Assembly: GCA_021234155.1 (NCBI GenBank)
Contig: JAJEKV010000017.1
Span: 9,493,525-9,557,524 of the forward strand
Direction: 5' to 3'
Length of the DNA stretch: 64,000 nucleotides
Origin: Isoetes taiwanensis
Lineage: Eukaryota > Streptophyta > Lycopodiopsida > Isoetales > Isoetaceae
The notes beneath the pieces were generated by a model, which worked only from the letters and a program-made list of their open reading frames with translations, was not told the DNA's origin and did no database searches. A program made the position numbers and the translations under genes. Positions 1 to 12,445 of the stretch are shown here, piece by piece (the stretch's first letter is position 1; the number at the start of each line of letters is the position of its first letter).

Positions 1-229
1 TTGCTTTGCAAGCAATTTTGTGTGTTTCACCCAACTGATTGTGGTTCTTGATTCTGTGAAAACGATCTATACATTTGTAAGTTGAACTGCAAGGGGAGGC
101 ATGCAGCAAGAGGAGGCATGCAACATCAAAGGACATGAACTGGTCCTCTAGCAACATTCACGGCAGTTCCCATTAAGGCCAAGTGCATCAATGACTTCAA
201 TATTCACAATATTACTAGTTTCTTTGGTT

Positions 230-909
230 AATGCACAAGTTAATACTAGCCCACTTTGCATAGTACATGGAGATGGCTTTTTGGATAAGCTACCCTAAAG
301 TCTCTGTACCATGGTGGCAGGTTATCCACAGTGTCTGCGTGTTAATGCCTTCCGACATCGTTACGATCCTTGCATATCTGCAATATGCTCGCTCTGCGTT
401 TCAGAGGTTGAAACTCTTGAGCACTATCTCTTCTATTGTCCAGAGGTTCAGGCAGCATGGTCCTGGCTACAAGGTTTGTCTAACAGTGCATTGGACTGTT
501 GATGCATCCTCTTGGCGTCTTATCCCAATGCGTGGCCGCCAGCTAAACAGAGGGCATTCCATCTTGATTCTAGTTGTCTCTCGTGGTTGTTATGGGAGCG
601 TCGCAGACACCACATCTTTCAGGGCATTTATTCATCTGCATGTGGTGTTATTATGGTGGCCCAAAAAAAGATACTGACAGCTTATAAGTGTTTCTTCCTT
701 AAGTCAGAAACGAAATGTATCTGGATTCAGTATCTTCAAATTGATTCTTATCGTTAGTCTCCTATTTTGGAGTAAATACATTGTGCTCCAGGCTCATGCT
801 CCTGTGGCATCTTTTCGTGCTTACATAGTTAGATGAGACATGTAAATTTTGTACTTTTTATATTTGATTAATAGACTTTTTGGCTTTCGTCCTTCAAAAA
901 AAAAAAAAC
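230..909 (+). mobile_element. LINE 3' end with RT zinc-binding remnant, poly(A)-tailed
   Basis: This is the 3' end of a non-LTR retrotransposon. The frame at 311-502 encodes a zf-RVT-like domain: CSLC is followed by ETLEHYLFYCP and AAW, the usual C-x2-C...H-x4-C pattern after plant LINE reverse transcriptases. Coding continues in a shifted frame at 512-757 and ends IWIQYLQIDSY-stop. A 3' UTR follows, ending TTTGGCTTTCGTCCTTC plus an A-run near 898-909. The same 3' UTR is repeated at 8412-8690, which proves it is a mobile end. The copy is 5'-truncated and frameshifted. The left limit is approximate. Confidence 0.75.
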
Positions 910-3290
910 AAAACAAAACACATTAAAACCTTTTGTAAGTTTTAACATAGTATTATAATAATGGTAAGCATAATTTGGCTTCTGATTCCTGGAGATTTTG
1001 CATTGACTAATTATTTTAAGAGAGCAAGGTTAACATAAATTGTTTTCGCAGATCCAATATTCATGTGTAGGCCTTATCTCTTGCATCTATCCATTGACAT
1101 CACCGAGGTATTTAAAGTCTGAAGCATTGTCTATAGAGGAGTATTAAAGCGTGAAGTTGGAAGGTAGATTCAACAAGTTGATTGGCTTCATTGAAGGTTC
1201 TCTCATGGTAATATGGTCCAGGTCCCATCTCTTGCATCCATTCATCGATATCATCGAGGTATTTATTTAAAGTTTGAAGCACTATTTATGAAGAAGTATT
1301 AAAGCGTCAAGTTGGAAGGTAGATTCAAGTCTTGTATGGATTTAAATCATTGTTCTGCTCAAATAACATGTTGAATAGCTTCATTGAAAGCTAGATGTTC
1401 TCATGGTAATGTGTTGTTGTGATATATCCATCATATTTGTGGTGTCCATTTAATCATGCATAAGGCCTTCACCTTTGAAGTCGAACTCTAAAGCATTTGA
1501 AACTCCTAGGCACAGTAAGCATGTTACCGTAGTATTGTGAAAGAGGCGGATAACCAGGTAGAATTTTTGTTGAATTTCATAAACCAACAAAATTAACACC
1601 TTAAGGAACCCTGTTCAATGTGAAACACTGCTTAATCTCTGGTTTTGAGGTTGCATTTGGGGTTTTGGATGGCATTATTACAGGGCCTCCAAAGTTCTGT
1701 CCTGGATGACGTATTCAGATACGGAAAAGATGAGCAAAATGGTTGTCATTAGCATTTTTGCCATTTGTAAGAGGCCACTGTTGATGCAAATTCGACATGC
1801 TGTTTTAAAGTGAATTACCAGAATCACTTTAAAGACAGCAGAGCTGATCTTACAAACTTGCTAAATATATTCTATGAAGGATGGATTGTTCGGAGCAAAA
1901 CAACATATATTGATCAAGTTACTCCATAACAACATTTGTTTATTTGGTTCCTCCTTTACAGATATCATGTCAATGCTTGCCGTATACATTGAAGATTGAG
2001 GAACATCACACATACAACAAGAATATGTGACCATGTTTTACATGCTAAAATAAGACAAATCATATATTAATTTGATAGATGAGTGATGGTGCAATTTTTT
2101 TGTGATAATCCGGAGTGCTTACCACAACTTACAATTGGTAGTAGTAATCATGATGTTGTGCACATTTAATAGGCCATGTTGGTGGAAACTATTGCTATAG
2201 ATTACCATGTTTATAGCATCATCAAGCAAATGGAATTGAAGATCTCAAGCTAACAAGGCTCACGCTGCTTATTCACGAATATAACATATAATTTGTAGCA
2301 ATATTTCCATATTTTCCTCTTGCTCCAAAGCAGTTCCACCACCATGACAAAAAGCTCATTTAGTTCATTAGGAAACTGCATGTAAGCAATGAAGAACATT
2401 CAAAAGGGGCCTTCTTTTGTAGCAACACATACGTGTAGCTTGTCACGACGATTTTGCCAACTTTAAATTCAAAACCACGAGAAAAAGTTCACATGTTCTA
2501 GCGACTAGCATGCACAATGGGCTACCCATTGCTCCTATGGCTGTTGCTCCTACCCATTGATTTTATGTTGTATCATATTGTCCTTCAGATGGCGGATCCT
2601 AGCCTTACCTCTGAAACTATGAGGTGAAGAGTTGTCTACAATAGATAACTATCCTGAATAAGATTAACAAGTTCTAAATTTGTCCTTCAATGCCATTATT
2701 GAGAGCTTTATGTTATATTGTATAATCATTCATTCATATGATGATTCTAAATAGTAATGTCTATTAAGCGTGGAGTTTGACACTGGAAATGTACCTTACA
2801 ATACCAATTATGTTTAATTCCATAGTCAACCAACTAATTTGCAGCTTCATGTGACGATGTTGTTGAAACTATATTGAACCACTGGATTGAAAAGTATTCA
2901 ATTGCGTTCGTAAACGGCATCTTTACAAATCACTATGTTAATTAAAGCTCAACACATCCATTAGGGCATTCATCAATTATTAACGTGTTTTGCTTTAACC
3001 ATCAATGACATGAGCTAGCTCATGCACTAATTCATGGTTTGACTTATATATTAATACATAGGTGGAGTTACATGCATCAAGACGAATATGTGCTCTTGCA
3101 ATGTAAGAGAAAATTTTCCTTTAATAACCTCGACTAACCTACACTTAGAGCATTAGGCATATGCACACATGAGATGGGTTGTCCTTCCATTGGTCTTTTC
3201 TCCTCGTGTTGTATTTGACAACATCCTAATTTCCTTCGTAACATCATTCCCTCTCTAACTTTTCTTTTGCCTCAACCCTGCATTTCCGCT
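910..3290. other. No gene recognised
   Basis: AT-rich sequence with stops in all frames apart from very short ORFs. Beyond the duplication at 1074-1413 I see no coding, RNA or terminal-repeat signal. Confidence 0.5.
1074..1413. repeat. Imperfect tandem duplication, two units
   Basis: Copy 1 (1074-1216) and copy 2 (1226-1413) share blocks in the same order: ATCTCTTGCATC, ATC(A)CGAGGTATTTA, GAGTATTAAAGCGT, AAGTTGGAAGGTAGATTCAA, GGCTTCATTGAA and TCTCATGGTAAT. Copy 2 carries extra bases. No coding potential is visible. Confidence 0.7.
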
Positions 3291-3434
3291 AGTTGGTTTG
3301 TCTGTCTCTGGTGGCGCCGCTTACAGCGCCGCCATAGCTCGAGGACTCTATTTTCCCATTTCATTTGAGCGGCAGCGCAGGACAGTGCATCCGGTAGGGC
3401 AGCGCATCCGGCAGGGCAGCGCAGTGCATCTGGC

Positions 3435-3650
3435 AGGTCATTCGGCCAGATCATTCGGCAAGATCATTCGGCCAGATCATTCGACAGATCATTCGGCCAG
3501 ATCATTCAAGAGCAACTCCCCTGTTCAAGATCATTCGGCATTTCCTGTTCAAAAGCATTCCCTGTTCAAGAGCATTCATGGCAACTCCCTATTCAAGAGC
3601 ATTCGGCAGATCCCCTGTTCACGTTTGCAAGGGTCGGCAGATCCCCTGTT
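3435..3650. repeat. Degenerate short tandem repeats (AGATCATTCGGC and TCCCTGTTCAAGAGCATT)
   Basis: The first part is a run of 11-13-bp units AGATCATTCGGC(C/A). It passes into longer units built from CCCTGTTCAAGAGCATTC. The array reads open on the plus strand only because the units lack stops. A related hairpin motif, GGTGGCGCCGCTTA with an inverted GCG(C)C(G/T)GCC arm, stands at 3310-3333 and again at 4150-4173. Confidence 0.65.
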
Positions 3651-5160
3651 CTTGAGACAAGATAACCGTTTCAATCGGCTTAATCCTTCTGCCCAGTAGT
3701 CGGATCTGCCCAGTAGCCGTTCATACCCTTCTTTCATGCACCAGGTCTGAAAATTTTTCCCATCGTTTGTCTTTTACTAGCCGTTGTTTTCCCACATGTC
3801 TCCATCGCCGGTTGCTTGGATGATTTCCCTGCACAACTTCTCACATTAGACAAATCCATTTTCAATAAACCCCATTTCCTTCTCTGTCCTCAAGAAACAG
3901 GGAATGCTGAATGATCTTGAACAGGGAATGCAGCAGAAACAAGAAACAAGAAACATGAAAAATGCCGGAAAACAAGACCGGAATTTCCCCTAACCGCCGG
4001 TTTACGTTTGGTAGCCGGCCGGATTTCGGGATTTCCGACCGAAAACCCCTCAATCCGGCCGATTACGTAGCACTAAACCGCCGGAAGGCGAAATTCCTCG
4101 ATTTTTTTTATGTTTGTTTAAAAAAGGTAAATTTTGCCCTGGAGTTTCTTGGTGGCGCCGCTTAGAGCGCTGCCACAAGTTTATTTTCAGTTATTTTACA
4201 AGATTTAACACTGCTTTACACAGAGATATTACACAAATTACACTTTTTTTTTTACAAAGTTATTTACAACAGCGATTAATGAGCTTTCATCATTGATCAT
4301 CAAAAAAGTTACAGATACCATAATTTCATCTGCTGCTTCAAATAGACATTCACTCTGGCAAACTCCAGAGTTGTGAGCTTCCCTATCTTGAATAAACCTC
4401 GGCCAGTCTAGGCAGATTCGGCTAGCAATGTTTACCTGCAATCTCTTTCCCTACGAAATCAAAATGCATCCATTTGAAGTCAACCACAGCTCGAAAAACC
4501 TACTAGAAAATCACTCCTATTAGACACATGCTTCGAGAAAACATGAAAGATCGCATAAAATTTTGACATGCAGACCTCGAAAACTCGAAAAAAGTATCTT
4601 ACAACCCTTTTATGAACTACCGACCTCCAACGGCTCAAAGAAACTCATGTAAACAACAAGCGTCGACTTCACGAACTCCGGCAACAAAGATTTACCGCGG
4701 AATACTTGAAAAGTGTCTTAAACCACAGGAAAAACCGTTGTAAGAAGAACTCAAACCTCCAGAACATCTCTAAACTTCAGAAATGAGCAAGCGTCGCCCT
4801 CAGAACTCCAAAAACTCTACCACTTACCAAAACTTGTTCCAAAATTATCAAGAAGTCATTCAAAATACAGCTCTGATCTCTGGCAACTCGAAAAACAAGA
4901 GTTATGGGCAAGCGCCTGGATGACGACTAAGATCGCCATCGCCAAAGCTCCAGCCCTTCACCATAGCCAAGCTCAAAGGGACCATAAAAAATGCGGCCAA
5001 AAGAAAAAATATCTATTTTTTTGGATCGCTAGAATTTCGCCTTCTGGCGGCTTACTTGAGGGAGCCTGCTGGTCGTCGCAGTTTCTGGCCGTAACCAGCT
5101 GCCAGATTACGGCCGAAAACCACTCCGACCGGTAGGTTCCCTAGCTAGCATATATTTGAT
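3651..5160. other. No gene recognised
   Basis: Contains GC-richer patches (3960-4100 and 5020-5140) with repeated CCGGC/GGCCG motifs, perhaps fragments of a repeat. No conserved protein motif was found on either strand. Confidence 0.4.
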
Positions 5161-5164
5161 GATT

Positions 5165-5285
5165 ATAATATGTGCCCAATCAAAAACCGTATTGTTGTAA
5201 CCTAAGATCTATGAAGGTTTTTTTGGTATTTGTATCGGAATACGTAGAAAGATTACGGTGGCATCTAGATTTTGGTAAGATGCAG
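5165..5285 (+). repeat. Dispersed repeat, copy 1 (related to 14372-14480)
   Basis: Shares ordered blocks with 14372-14480: ACCGTAT, ATAACCTAAGAT or GTAACCTAAGAT, GGTATT(T/C)GTAT, GAATAC, and GGTGGCA followed by (A/T)GGATT-like sequence. Two copies 9 kb apart with flanks that differ suggest a short interspersed or terminal piece of a repeat. The family is not recognised. Confidence 0.55.
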
Positions 5286-5481
5286 TATTTGTGTTTTTTC
5301 GAAGGTAGAGAGGAACGCGTGCGATCTGGCATATGGCGATCAGGCAGCGCCATTCTAAAATGGGTATTTGGCAGGAGTTGGGGTCGCAATTTGGATCAGA
5401 TGGGGATCCGGCAATTTAGTTTTATCTATTACTTCTGCAAGGCCGACATACAGGTGAGCGCCTTCCTGTTATGTCTTTGTT

Positions 5482-6090
5482 TTGTTGGTTATCATTTTTA
5501 TCATGTCCATGAGGAGAGCAGTGAGAAAAGCCAAGGCTCCCGCTGCCCATGTGCTCATCTCTGGTTTTGGTTCCATGCCTGTGGGTTCAAGCTCTGCGCA
5601 GACTGATAATTACTCTGCCATGACTAACCTTGCAATGAACTGGGAAGCAATTGATGTCTCTGTGGCACTAGGACTGTCAGGACAAGATGTCCCGCTTAGT
5701 TCTTTTAATGTAGATTACATCCCTATTCACACTGGGGACACACCATGGCCGTTGGATGACTCCATATGTAGTTTATTTGCTGTACAACTTCGATTGTGTG
5801 CTTTCTTTTGTTTTCTTTGAGCATGGTTTGTGTTGATGACGCAGGGTTGATATGGAAAGCAACGGGAATTCCGCGGGGAAGACGGGCCATCTCATCTTAA
5901 GCTTGGACCCCTCCTTACAAGCTCTAGAATTGATGCATCACGTCCTAATCCTCAGGCGTATCCTCCAAAGAGTGAACAGGTCTTCACTGCAGAGAAGTTC
6001 ATAACAAGCATGATGCAGGTTGGCACCGAGGCCCACAGAATTGCCGCTTCCCTTTGGATCAAATGCTTTTGGAAAAACTGCAAGGAGACT
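5482..6090 (+). pseudogene. Unidentified coding scraps, possibly two exons
   Basis: I do not recognise this protein. The frame 5506-5768 has gene-like composition (segment GSMPVGSSSAQTDNY, then IPIHTGDTPWPLDD). A second open stretch at about 5876-6090, without its own start, contains EDGPSHLKLGPLL, YPPKSEQVFTAEKF and EAHRIAASLW before a stop. The two could be exons of one gene or a captured fragment, but the splice sites are not convincing. Length, composition and stops fit a decayed remnant. Confidence 0.3.
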
Positions 6091-6841
6091 ATTTTTTAAC
6101 TTATATCCCTAATCCTATACAAAACCAAAGGCACACAGACTCTTACAACAAATACAAAATTGAGTCTAGCTGAAACACAGAGGTTGTCGTATGCTTCCAT
6201 GCCTGTGAGTAAATCTAAAATAAGTACAACCATCTGGTGACAAATAGAAGCCCACATGGAGCGAAATGATAGTTTCACATCTAAAAAATTTAAACAGACA
6301 AAATACAGTAGATGCTCGCCCCTCTCGAGAAATCAAGATAAGCGTCAGATGAAGGCCTTCGACAAGAGAGCTGGTGTGTATGTGCATGTTATCTAAATTT
6401 GTGCATTGATAGGATAGATAGATTCATGGCATGAAATGGGAATGCAGAAAATAATTCAGAGCCAAAATTCTTTCTTGATTTTTGGAGAATTGGGATGAAA
6501 AGTTATTGTTCATATTATAATGATGGAATAATTCCACAGTAGCAGTGGTTTGCAGTGAGTACAAAAGGATTACTTGGTTGCTCAGGAATTATGAAGTGTA
6601 GAGGCATAGGAGATAATGCCCATTCAACTTGAAAACAGCTAAACCTAAGGTTTCTAAGGTTCAAAGTTAAAAGGACCTAAGGTTTAAATTTAATACTTGT
6701 AGTCAATGGTTAAATATTATGGTTAACCATTGAATTATCTCGGTCAAATAATGCTCTAACAGGTTGCACTGATATACTTGGAATGGAGGAGTTGAAACCG
6801 AATTTGGTGCCGATTCTACATGAATCGGTGCTGCTTAACTA

Positions 6842-7054
6842 ATGTATAAGATGAATGAAATGTTCAGGGAAGCAAAGCGAGCATTTTTGGAGTTGGATCC
6901 ATCCCACGATGGATGCCTGAGCTATCAAAATGAAACTATTGTTCAAGTGATTGTTTCAGTTTATTTCAGTATATATTCCTTTAAGAATATTGCAATAGTG
7001 CTTAATATTTCGATAGCAATAGTATTCAATGGATATTTGAATGTTAAAGGTTGA
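6842..7054 (+). pseudogene. EF-hand-like fragment
   Basis: The frame opens with an ATG and encodes REAKRAFLELDPSHDGCLSY. The 12-residue stretch starting at LD-PSHDG resembles an EF-hand calcium loop: D at 1, S at 3, D at 5, G at 6, hydrophobic at 8. The bidentate Glu expected at 12 is Asn, although an E follows. The rest is hydrophobic and intron-like. It lies about 100 bases before a copia primer-binding site, so it may be a leftover host exon or chance similarity. There is no second EF-hand. Confidence 0.3.
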
Positions 7055-7161
7055 ACTTCAGTTTGGCAAAGGCTAAGTGTGAATTTGATAAAGGAATTTG
7101 TGTATTTGAAGGTAGTTGGCTAACAAAATCCTATCAGTGGTATCAGAGCACATGACTAAAG

Positions 7162-8387
7162 ATGTCTAGTCGTTTTAGAGCATCACTCTTGAGTGGCATT
7201 AAAGTGTATGAAGATGGCCCTAGATTTCAGATCTGGAAGGAGCAGATGAAGAATGTGTTGGTAAATGAAAATTTATGGGAACTATTACATGACTCTAATG
7301 ATTCATCAAGTATGGTTGCAGGAAGAAGGGAGAGTAGCTCTTCTAACAATGGTGCAATTGAAAGGAAAAGTTCAGGAGGCAAGGAACTGGCCAAGATCAA
7401 GGAAGCCTATGCTATACTAACTAGCAAGATAGGAGCTTCAATATTGCTCAAAGTAAGGGGAAATGGAAATATTTGTTAAAGCATCTTGAGGAAAAATCGT
7501 CTTTTCAATTTGATATTCTTGATAAAGAACGTAGGAAATTAAAGCTTAAGGAAGAAGATGACCTCACAAAGTTTTTTTCAAAGTTTGATAACATAGTGGC
7601 AGATCTGGAAGGTGCTGGAGTATCCTTGACTGAACAACAGAAATTATTGCATGTGGCCAGAGCTGTAGCAGGAAACAAACAATTAGCTACATTAATTAGG
7701 AATGTGGCCAAGACTAGGGAGGCAGCAGAAGAAATGATTAGGACCGAATTTGAGCAACATAAGGTACTCTCTGATAATGATGATGATAATGTAGAGGTTT
7801 TGTATACTGACAAAGGAAAATATAGAGCAAATAACTCTAATGAACCAAAAGAAAGGGGGCAAATTGGTCCATGCTATCACTGCAAAGCACATGGTCACTT
7901 GAAGGCTGACTTCCCCGAATTAAAAGAAGTAGAATGCTTCAATTGTGGAGGCAAGGGGCATTTTGCCAATAGGTGTGCCGGCAGCAAAAGTGGAAAAGGA
8001 AAAGGCAACAGAGGGAGAGGATCATACAGAGGTCGAGGAAGAGAAATTAAAAGGCAAAGTTCTACAGTGAATCTGGCTCAAAAAGTGGAGGAAGAAACAA
8101 GTGAAGAAGATGAGGATGTTGAGGTAAACATTTCTGATACCCTTGCAATTTCTAGCAAAGAAACTAACACCTCAAATAATCTGCTAATTCTAGATAGTGG
8201 AGCAGAGAAAACAGTAACAGGCTTAGCAAAGCTATTGAAAAACAAAGATGAAGGAAGAAAAGGATATGTCAAACTTGGAAATGGGAGACTCCAAAAGGTG
8301 CAATGTGCTGGCATCTTAGAGATATTTGACTTGGAAGGGAAAGCAGTAGAACTGAAGGATGTCTTGTATGATATCAAACCTAGTTAG
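7162..8387 (+). pseudogene. Copia gag-protease (frameshifted)
   Basis: The gag frame starts at ATG 7162, 12 bases after the primer-binding site, with FQIWKEQMKNVL typical of the copia gag N-terminus. It stops at 7479; the correct frame resumes within 7450-7480 and continues to 8387. Residues there include a degenerate knuckle CYHCKAHGHLKADF, whose last Cys is replaced, and an intact knuckle CFNCGGKGHFANRC at about 7938-7979. A basic GRGSYRGRGR tract follows, then the aspartic protease site LILDSGAEKTVTG (about 8185). After LKDVLYD a second frameshift occurs; the expected VRNLISISQL reads on in another frame and is cut by the LINE insertion. The polyprotein is not functional. Confidence 0.85.
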
Positions 8388-8411
8388 GAATCTAATTTCC
8401 ATCAGTCAGTT

Positions 8412-8690
8412 TATTCATCTGCACACAGTATTATTACAGTGGCCCAGAAAAAGATATTGACAGCTTACGAGTGTTCTTCCCTTGACTCAGAACTGGTGGA
8501 TCGCATCTGGATTCAGTATCTCCGAATTGATTCTTATCATTAGTCTCCTATTCTGGAGTAAGTACATTGTGCTCTAGGCTCGTGCTCCTGTGGCATCTTT
8601 GTGTGCTTACACAGTTAGATGAGACATGTAAATTTTGTACTTTTTCTCTGATTAATAAACTTTTTGGCTTTCGTCCTTCAAAAAAAAAAA
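8412..8690 (+). mobile_element. 5'-truncated LINE insertion inside copia A
   Basis: A 279-bp copy of the same poly(A)-tailed LINE 3' end as at 230-909. It ends IWIQYLRIDSYH-stop, then the shared 3' UTR and A10 at 8681-8690. It is bounded by the target-site duplication TTTCCATCAGTCAGTT at 8396-8411 and 8691-8706. Joining the flanks restores the copia reading ISISQLVDMGY, so the insertion post-dates the copia element. Confidence 0.92.
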
Positions 8691-8706
8691 TTTCCATCAG
8701 TCAGTT

Positions 8707-8914
8707 AGTAGATATGGGATATACTGTCAACTTTGACAGGTTGCAATGTACTATCTTATTTGATAATGAAATCAAGTTTTTTGGAAAGAGAGTTGGAAAT
8801 CTTTTTGGTTTAGATAATAATTGCCTACCAACAGTAAATGCTATCATGGCATCTGACCTCAACACATGGCATCAAAGGTTATCCATGCCAGCAATAAAAA
8901 CATTAAACTTATGA
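8707..8914 (+). pseudogene. Copia A GAG-pre-integrase segment
   Basis: After the LINE the copia frame resumes: VDMGYTVNF, then DNEIKFFGKRVGNLFGLD, and the pre-integrase signature LNTWHQRLSMPAIKTL before a stop at 8912-8914. This is the His-containing start of the zinc-binding pre-integrase domain. The Cys pair and the integrase core are not found downstream. Confidence 0.75.
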
Positions 8915-8994
8915 TTAAACAGGGATTGATTGCTGCAAGTGAATGTAAAGAAGATATCAGGACCTGTTAAAAAATTCAAATCAACAAGATTATA

Positions 8995-10312
8995 TTAACA
9001 TGTTCCTGATTTCTATTGTATACTTCTTCTTTTCTGTCCACGGAGGTGAAAGAGGTTTAGGGGACCCAAACAGAGAATACAACGAACCTAATACTATTAG
9101 AAAACCCTGCCCCGAAAGGTTTTCACGGGGAAAAAACCTTAGTAGTAATAGTCTTGCTAATAAACCATACATATTGTAGATGTTAATGTAATGACTGAGG
9201 ACTCAACTGAGTTTGCCTGTCCATTACCTCCTAGAGGTATGATGCTTGGACCCCCATTGAAGCCATCTCTGACATCACATGCAACATTTGGTTAGGTGGA
9301 ACCTCCCCAACATAACACGCCATGATAGCCCCAAAAGCTGGGCCGCAATCCTGAAGAGTGTGCCACTCATCTTCAATAACTCCGAGTTAGCAACATTGGC
9401 AGAGCCTGTTTGTGCAATATTTTCGGCCCATCTGCCTATTTCAATTTTGAGATGATGCAGTTGTGTGTGAAATGACACAATTAGTCCATGTTTCTTCATG
9501 GGCAAATGCATTAGCAAAGTATTGTTGTGGACTCCCGATAAACGTGGAGATTAATCTGGACTTTGTAATGTGCTGTCTTCACCAATTCCAAAGCTCTAGC
9601 ATCCCAAATCTTACTTAGGAACCATAGTCGAGATAATGCCTCAGGCAATTGTGGTCCTCATTGTTGGTTACTAGTATGCACCTTTATTCCTACACATTCC
9701 ATTTGGAGAACTAAATGGCTCTTTTCCCCTTCCAGCATGCTTTAAGGCATTGCGCCATTGTGTAGGCGAGGGTTGGAAGATGAGTGTCTCCCATATTGAC
9801 TACCTTTTGAAAGTATATAATGTGACACTCAAGTGTGGCCCTCTGAAGGGGTAAGAGCCATGTGCCTTGCAAAATAATTTATATGGAATTGACTTGACTC
9901 CAAGTGCTCGAGTCAAAAAGGTTTTTTGAAAACTTTCCAAGTCATCCCAGGTGCCAAGTGAGATAACCAGACCCAATGCTTCCATTCCATATGAAAGAAC
10001 TGGCTCTACTAAGACCCTGAACATGTGTGACTGGTAGGACCTGTCGTAAAGCTTTGTTCTGTAATAGTTGTCCTGCGTCGCATATAAAGCCTTCAAGCCT
10101 CATCACCCGATGTCGAATACAAGTATCTTAGAACGTGGTAGTAGTAAACTCCACTTCTAGGTACTTATAATACTATGTATACATAATGGCCTTGATACAT
10201 GAAGAAAAGGCTGCCTTTGTTGTTGCAAAGAGATACGAGAAGTACCTTGATCTTGGCCAAATTGACGCGCATTCCATTTTCCTGGCAGAAACTGCTGACT
10301 AGAAGTACCAAT
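8995..10312 (-). mobile_element. LINE, 5'-truncated, RT C-terminal part
   Basis: Minus-strand member of the LINE family with TCCACGGAG/GGGACCCAAA in its 3' UTR (about 9035-9070). Going upstream, 9275-9517 encodes the C-terminal part (MKKHGLIVSFHTQLHHLKIE), 9800-10096 the segment KALYATQDNYYRTKLYDR, VEPVLSYGMEALG and FLTRALGV, and about 10210-10310 FCQENGMRVNLAKIKVLL, the end of the reverse transcriptase palm. The parts are in different frames, so it is dead. Homologous parts occur at 19390-20092, 21292-22150 and in the split copy at 32386-44782. Confidence 0.85.
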
Positions 10313-12440
10313 TTTTAAAGTACCCAGTGTAGGTAATTTGGGGGTTCTAGAAGCAGTATATGTAGTATGCTTTCACCCAAATAGATGGAAAACACAAGGG
10401 GGGTTCACATAGTTTTGGTCGTACAAACCATGTGAGTGACCCGAAAGGGTTTGTTTTTCCCCTTAAACCGTACATATACTCGTACCTAGGGGTAGCTTTT
10501 TGGGGTTTTTAGGGCGATTTTGGCACTGTATGTGGCTGGAAAGGGGGTTTCTGTAAAATTCAAACACGTATACAAGGGGGTTTTTCCCGACCCCTTGCAG
10601 GCAGATGGCATACCCCCTATACAATAGGTGCATCCCCCGGGGAAAAACAAGGGAAGCTAAGGTTAGGATTTTGGCCTAGTCAATTAACTTTTCATGTTAT
10701 TTAGCTGAATATATGTCAATTTAAGTGTGAAGCATGCTAACTATATTTTTAAAAGACTATGAGATGTACGGGAGTGCATAACAATTTCTTGATATTGATC
10801 TGCCTAATAAGATGTTTTTAAGCTACATATGTTCGTTTTTTTTCCTTTACTAATGGTTGGTACCTTTAACAGACACGGGTCTTGAGATGCGCATGGAACA
10901 AATTCCTTTAAGAGCAATTTGGATCTGGTATCGAGTCGAGGATCCCACATTTTAAATAAAACGAAATTTTAACTTAGCAATTAATATTTCTGGTCTACAT
11001 TTCATGTCCTAGTTACTTTTCTGATGCGATGGTGAGGAAAATTTTCTTCTACTTGAGGCTACTTTTAGGGATTTGCTCCCAAATCCATAACTAGGCTAGT
11101 TAGGTCGTATAATAGGGATTTGTTCAGTGCTTGATCCAGTCTACCAAGATCAAAGGTCTGATACTATCATAACATCCTCTGCATCTGTATGATGCCTAGG
11201 TATAGGCGTTTCTCCATCTCAGCAACTCACCATTGCCAATGTAGAGCCCTCCATCTAACCCAGACCACTTATGATGAGCAAGTGTTGAGTGAAGGACATT
11301 GAGGTGTTATTGCCCATTCCTCCTCCGACCTAGACTCCAAAAACATGTACAACATCATCACATGACATCATAAATACAAATGAAGCACAATAAGCCATCT
11401 CGAAGGATGGTGTCATCATCATCATCATCATCATCTCAATGTCAATAATATGCATTATGCAACACATGAGGCTAGAGCTATCCTTGCTTAAACTCCATGG
11501 GGATGACTGATAGGCTAGTCTTCAAGATAACAACAGATAGAGATAAACAATGGAGCTGGCTTGCATAAAGCAATGTCTTGGGTTGTCCACTCCATCCTCC
11601 CCTCTTGTGCATACTTTGCATATAGGTTGAAAGATGCTGGGCCTTGGCTGTAGCCTACTGAAGATGTGAGCCCGAGGGATCAATTTGGAGTTTCATATTC
11701 CTCAGTCTGTCGATGCAGGCATGCAGACTTGTCTCATCCATGCAGTACTGTACCAAAGCTTGTGGCTAGAAAACTGTGATCTCTCATGTTCGTGCACGAC
11801 TTAAACTCATTGTATAATGCATCATTTAGGAGGTGTCGATCTCATACTCTGCATATGCGCGGTGGTAGACTATTAGGCAATGACCTTCGGTAGACATTCT
11901 ACACCAAGGTATCAGCTATTAAGGACGAGGTCCACGTTGTACATCCCAATCGAGACACGTTGCCAACAATCGGACGGGCTCTTATGCACAGGTTGGATAT
12001 CAATGGAATTAAATGAGATATTTTATTAGAAGCATATGTACTTAAGGCTTCTAAGTCTCTAACCCCCTTCTCCAATTACAAGAGATGCATATCAAAGGGC
12101 ATACAACCATATATTCATAAACAGAATAAGAACAATAGTTCTAACCTAAACATGGCTAGACATACATGTAGAAATGTGATTAGAGGGTTCATTGGTCGAT
12201 TTAAAATTAGAGGTTAGGTCCTTGAGCTCTAGGAGGCATAAATGATTTATAAAAGATGTTAGTCCACCTAGAATACAATAGGTGATTCAGTTACTATCTA
12301 CAATGCCTACCTGGTCCGTGACTAATGCCTGCTACATTGGAAGTCTCCATGATCTTTTGATGTGGGGGTTGTTGCTATTGATGGAGCACTTGTGCTTAGT
12401 GTTGCTGGCACTTGCTAGTCTTGTAAGATTTTCGCCTTCT
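10313..12440. other. No gene recognised; includes a (CAT)n microsatellite
   Basis: Between 10340 and 10660 there are G/C-run-rich stretches (GGGGGTT, CCCCC) unlike the flanks, with no ORF. A short trinucleotide repeat of seven or so CAT units lies at 11416-11437. Otherwise stop-rich AT sequence without conserved motifs. Confidence 0.45.
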
Positions 12441-12445
12441 CCAAG

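Larger units (their letters stand above)
7138..8994 (+). mobile_element. Ty1/copia retrotransposon A, 5' half
   Basis: Starts with TGGTATCAGAGC (7138-7149), the primer-binding site complementary to initiator tRNA-Met used by most plant copia elements. Gag, zinc knuckles, protease and the GAG-pre-integrase region follow in order. It is interrupted by a LINE copy at 8412-8690 and ends where another LINE begins near 8995. Integrase, RT and RNase H are missing. I could not define the 5' LTR. Confidence 0.85.

Noticed and set aside
3435-3650. Regular ATCATTCGGC repeats that could suggest a CRISPR-like array
   Set aside because: Units are contiguous and degenerate with no unique spacers; it is a plant simple-sequence array.
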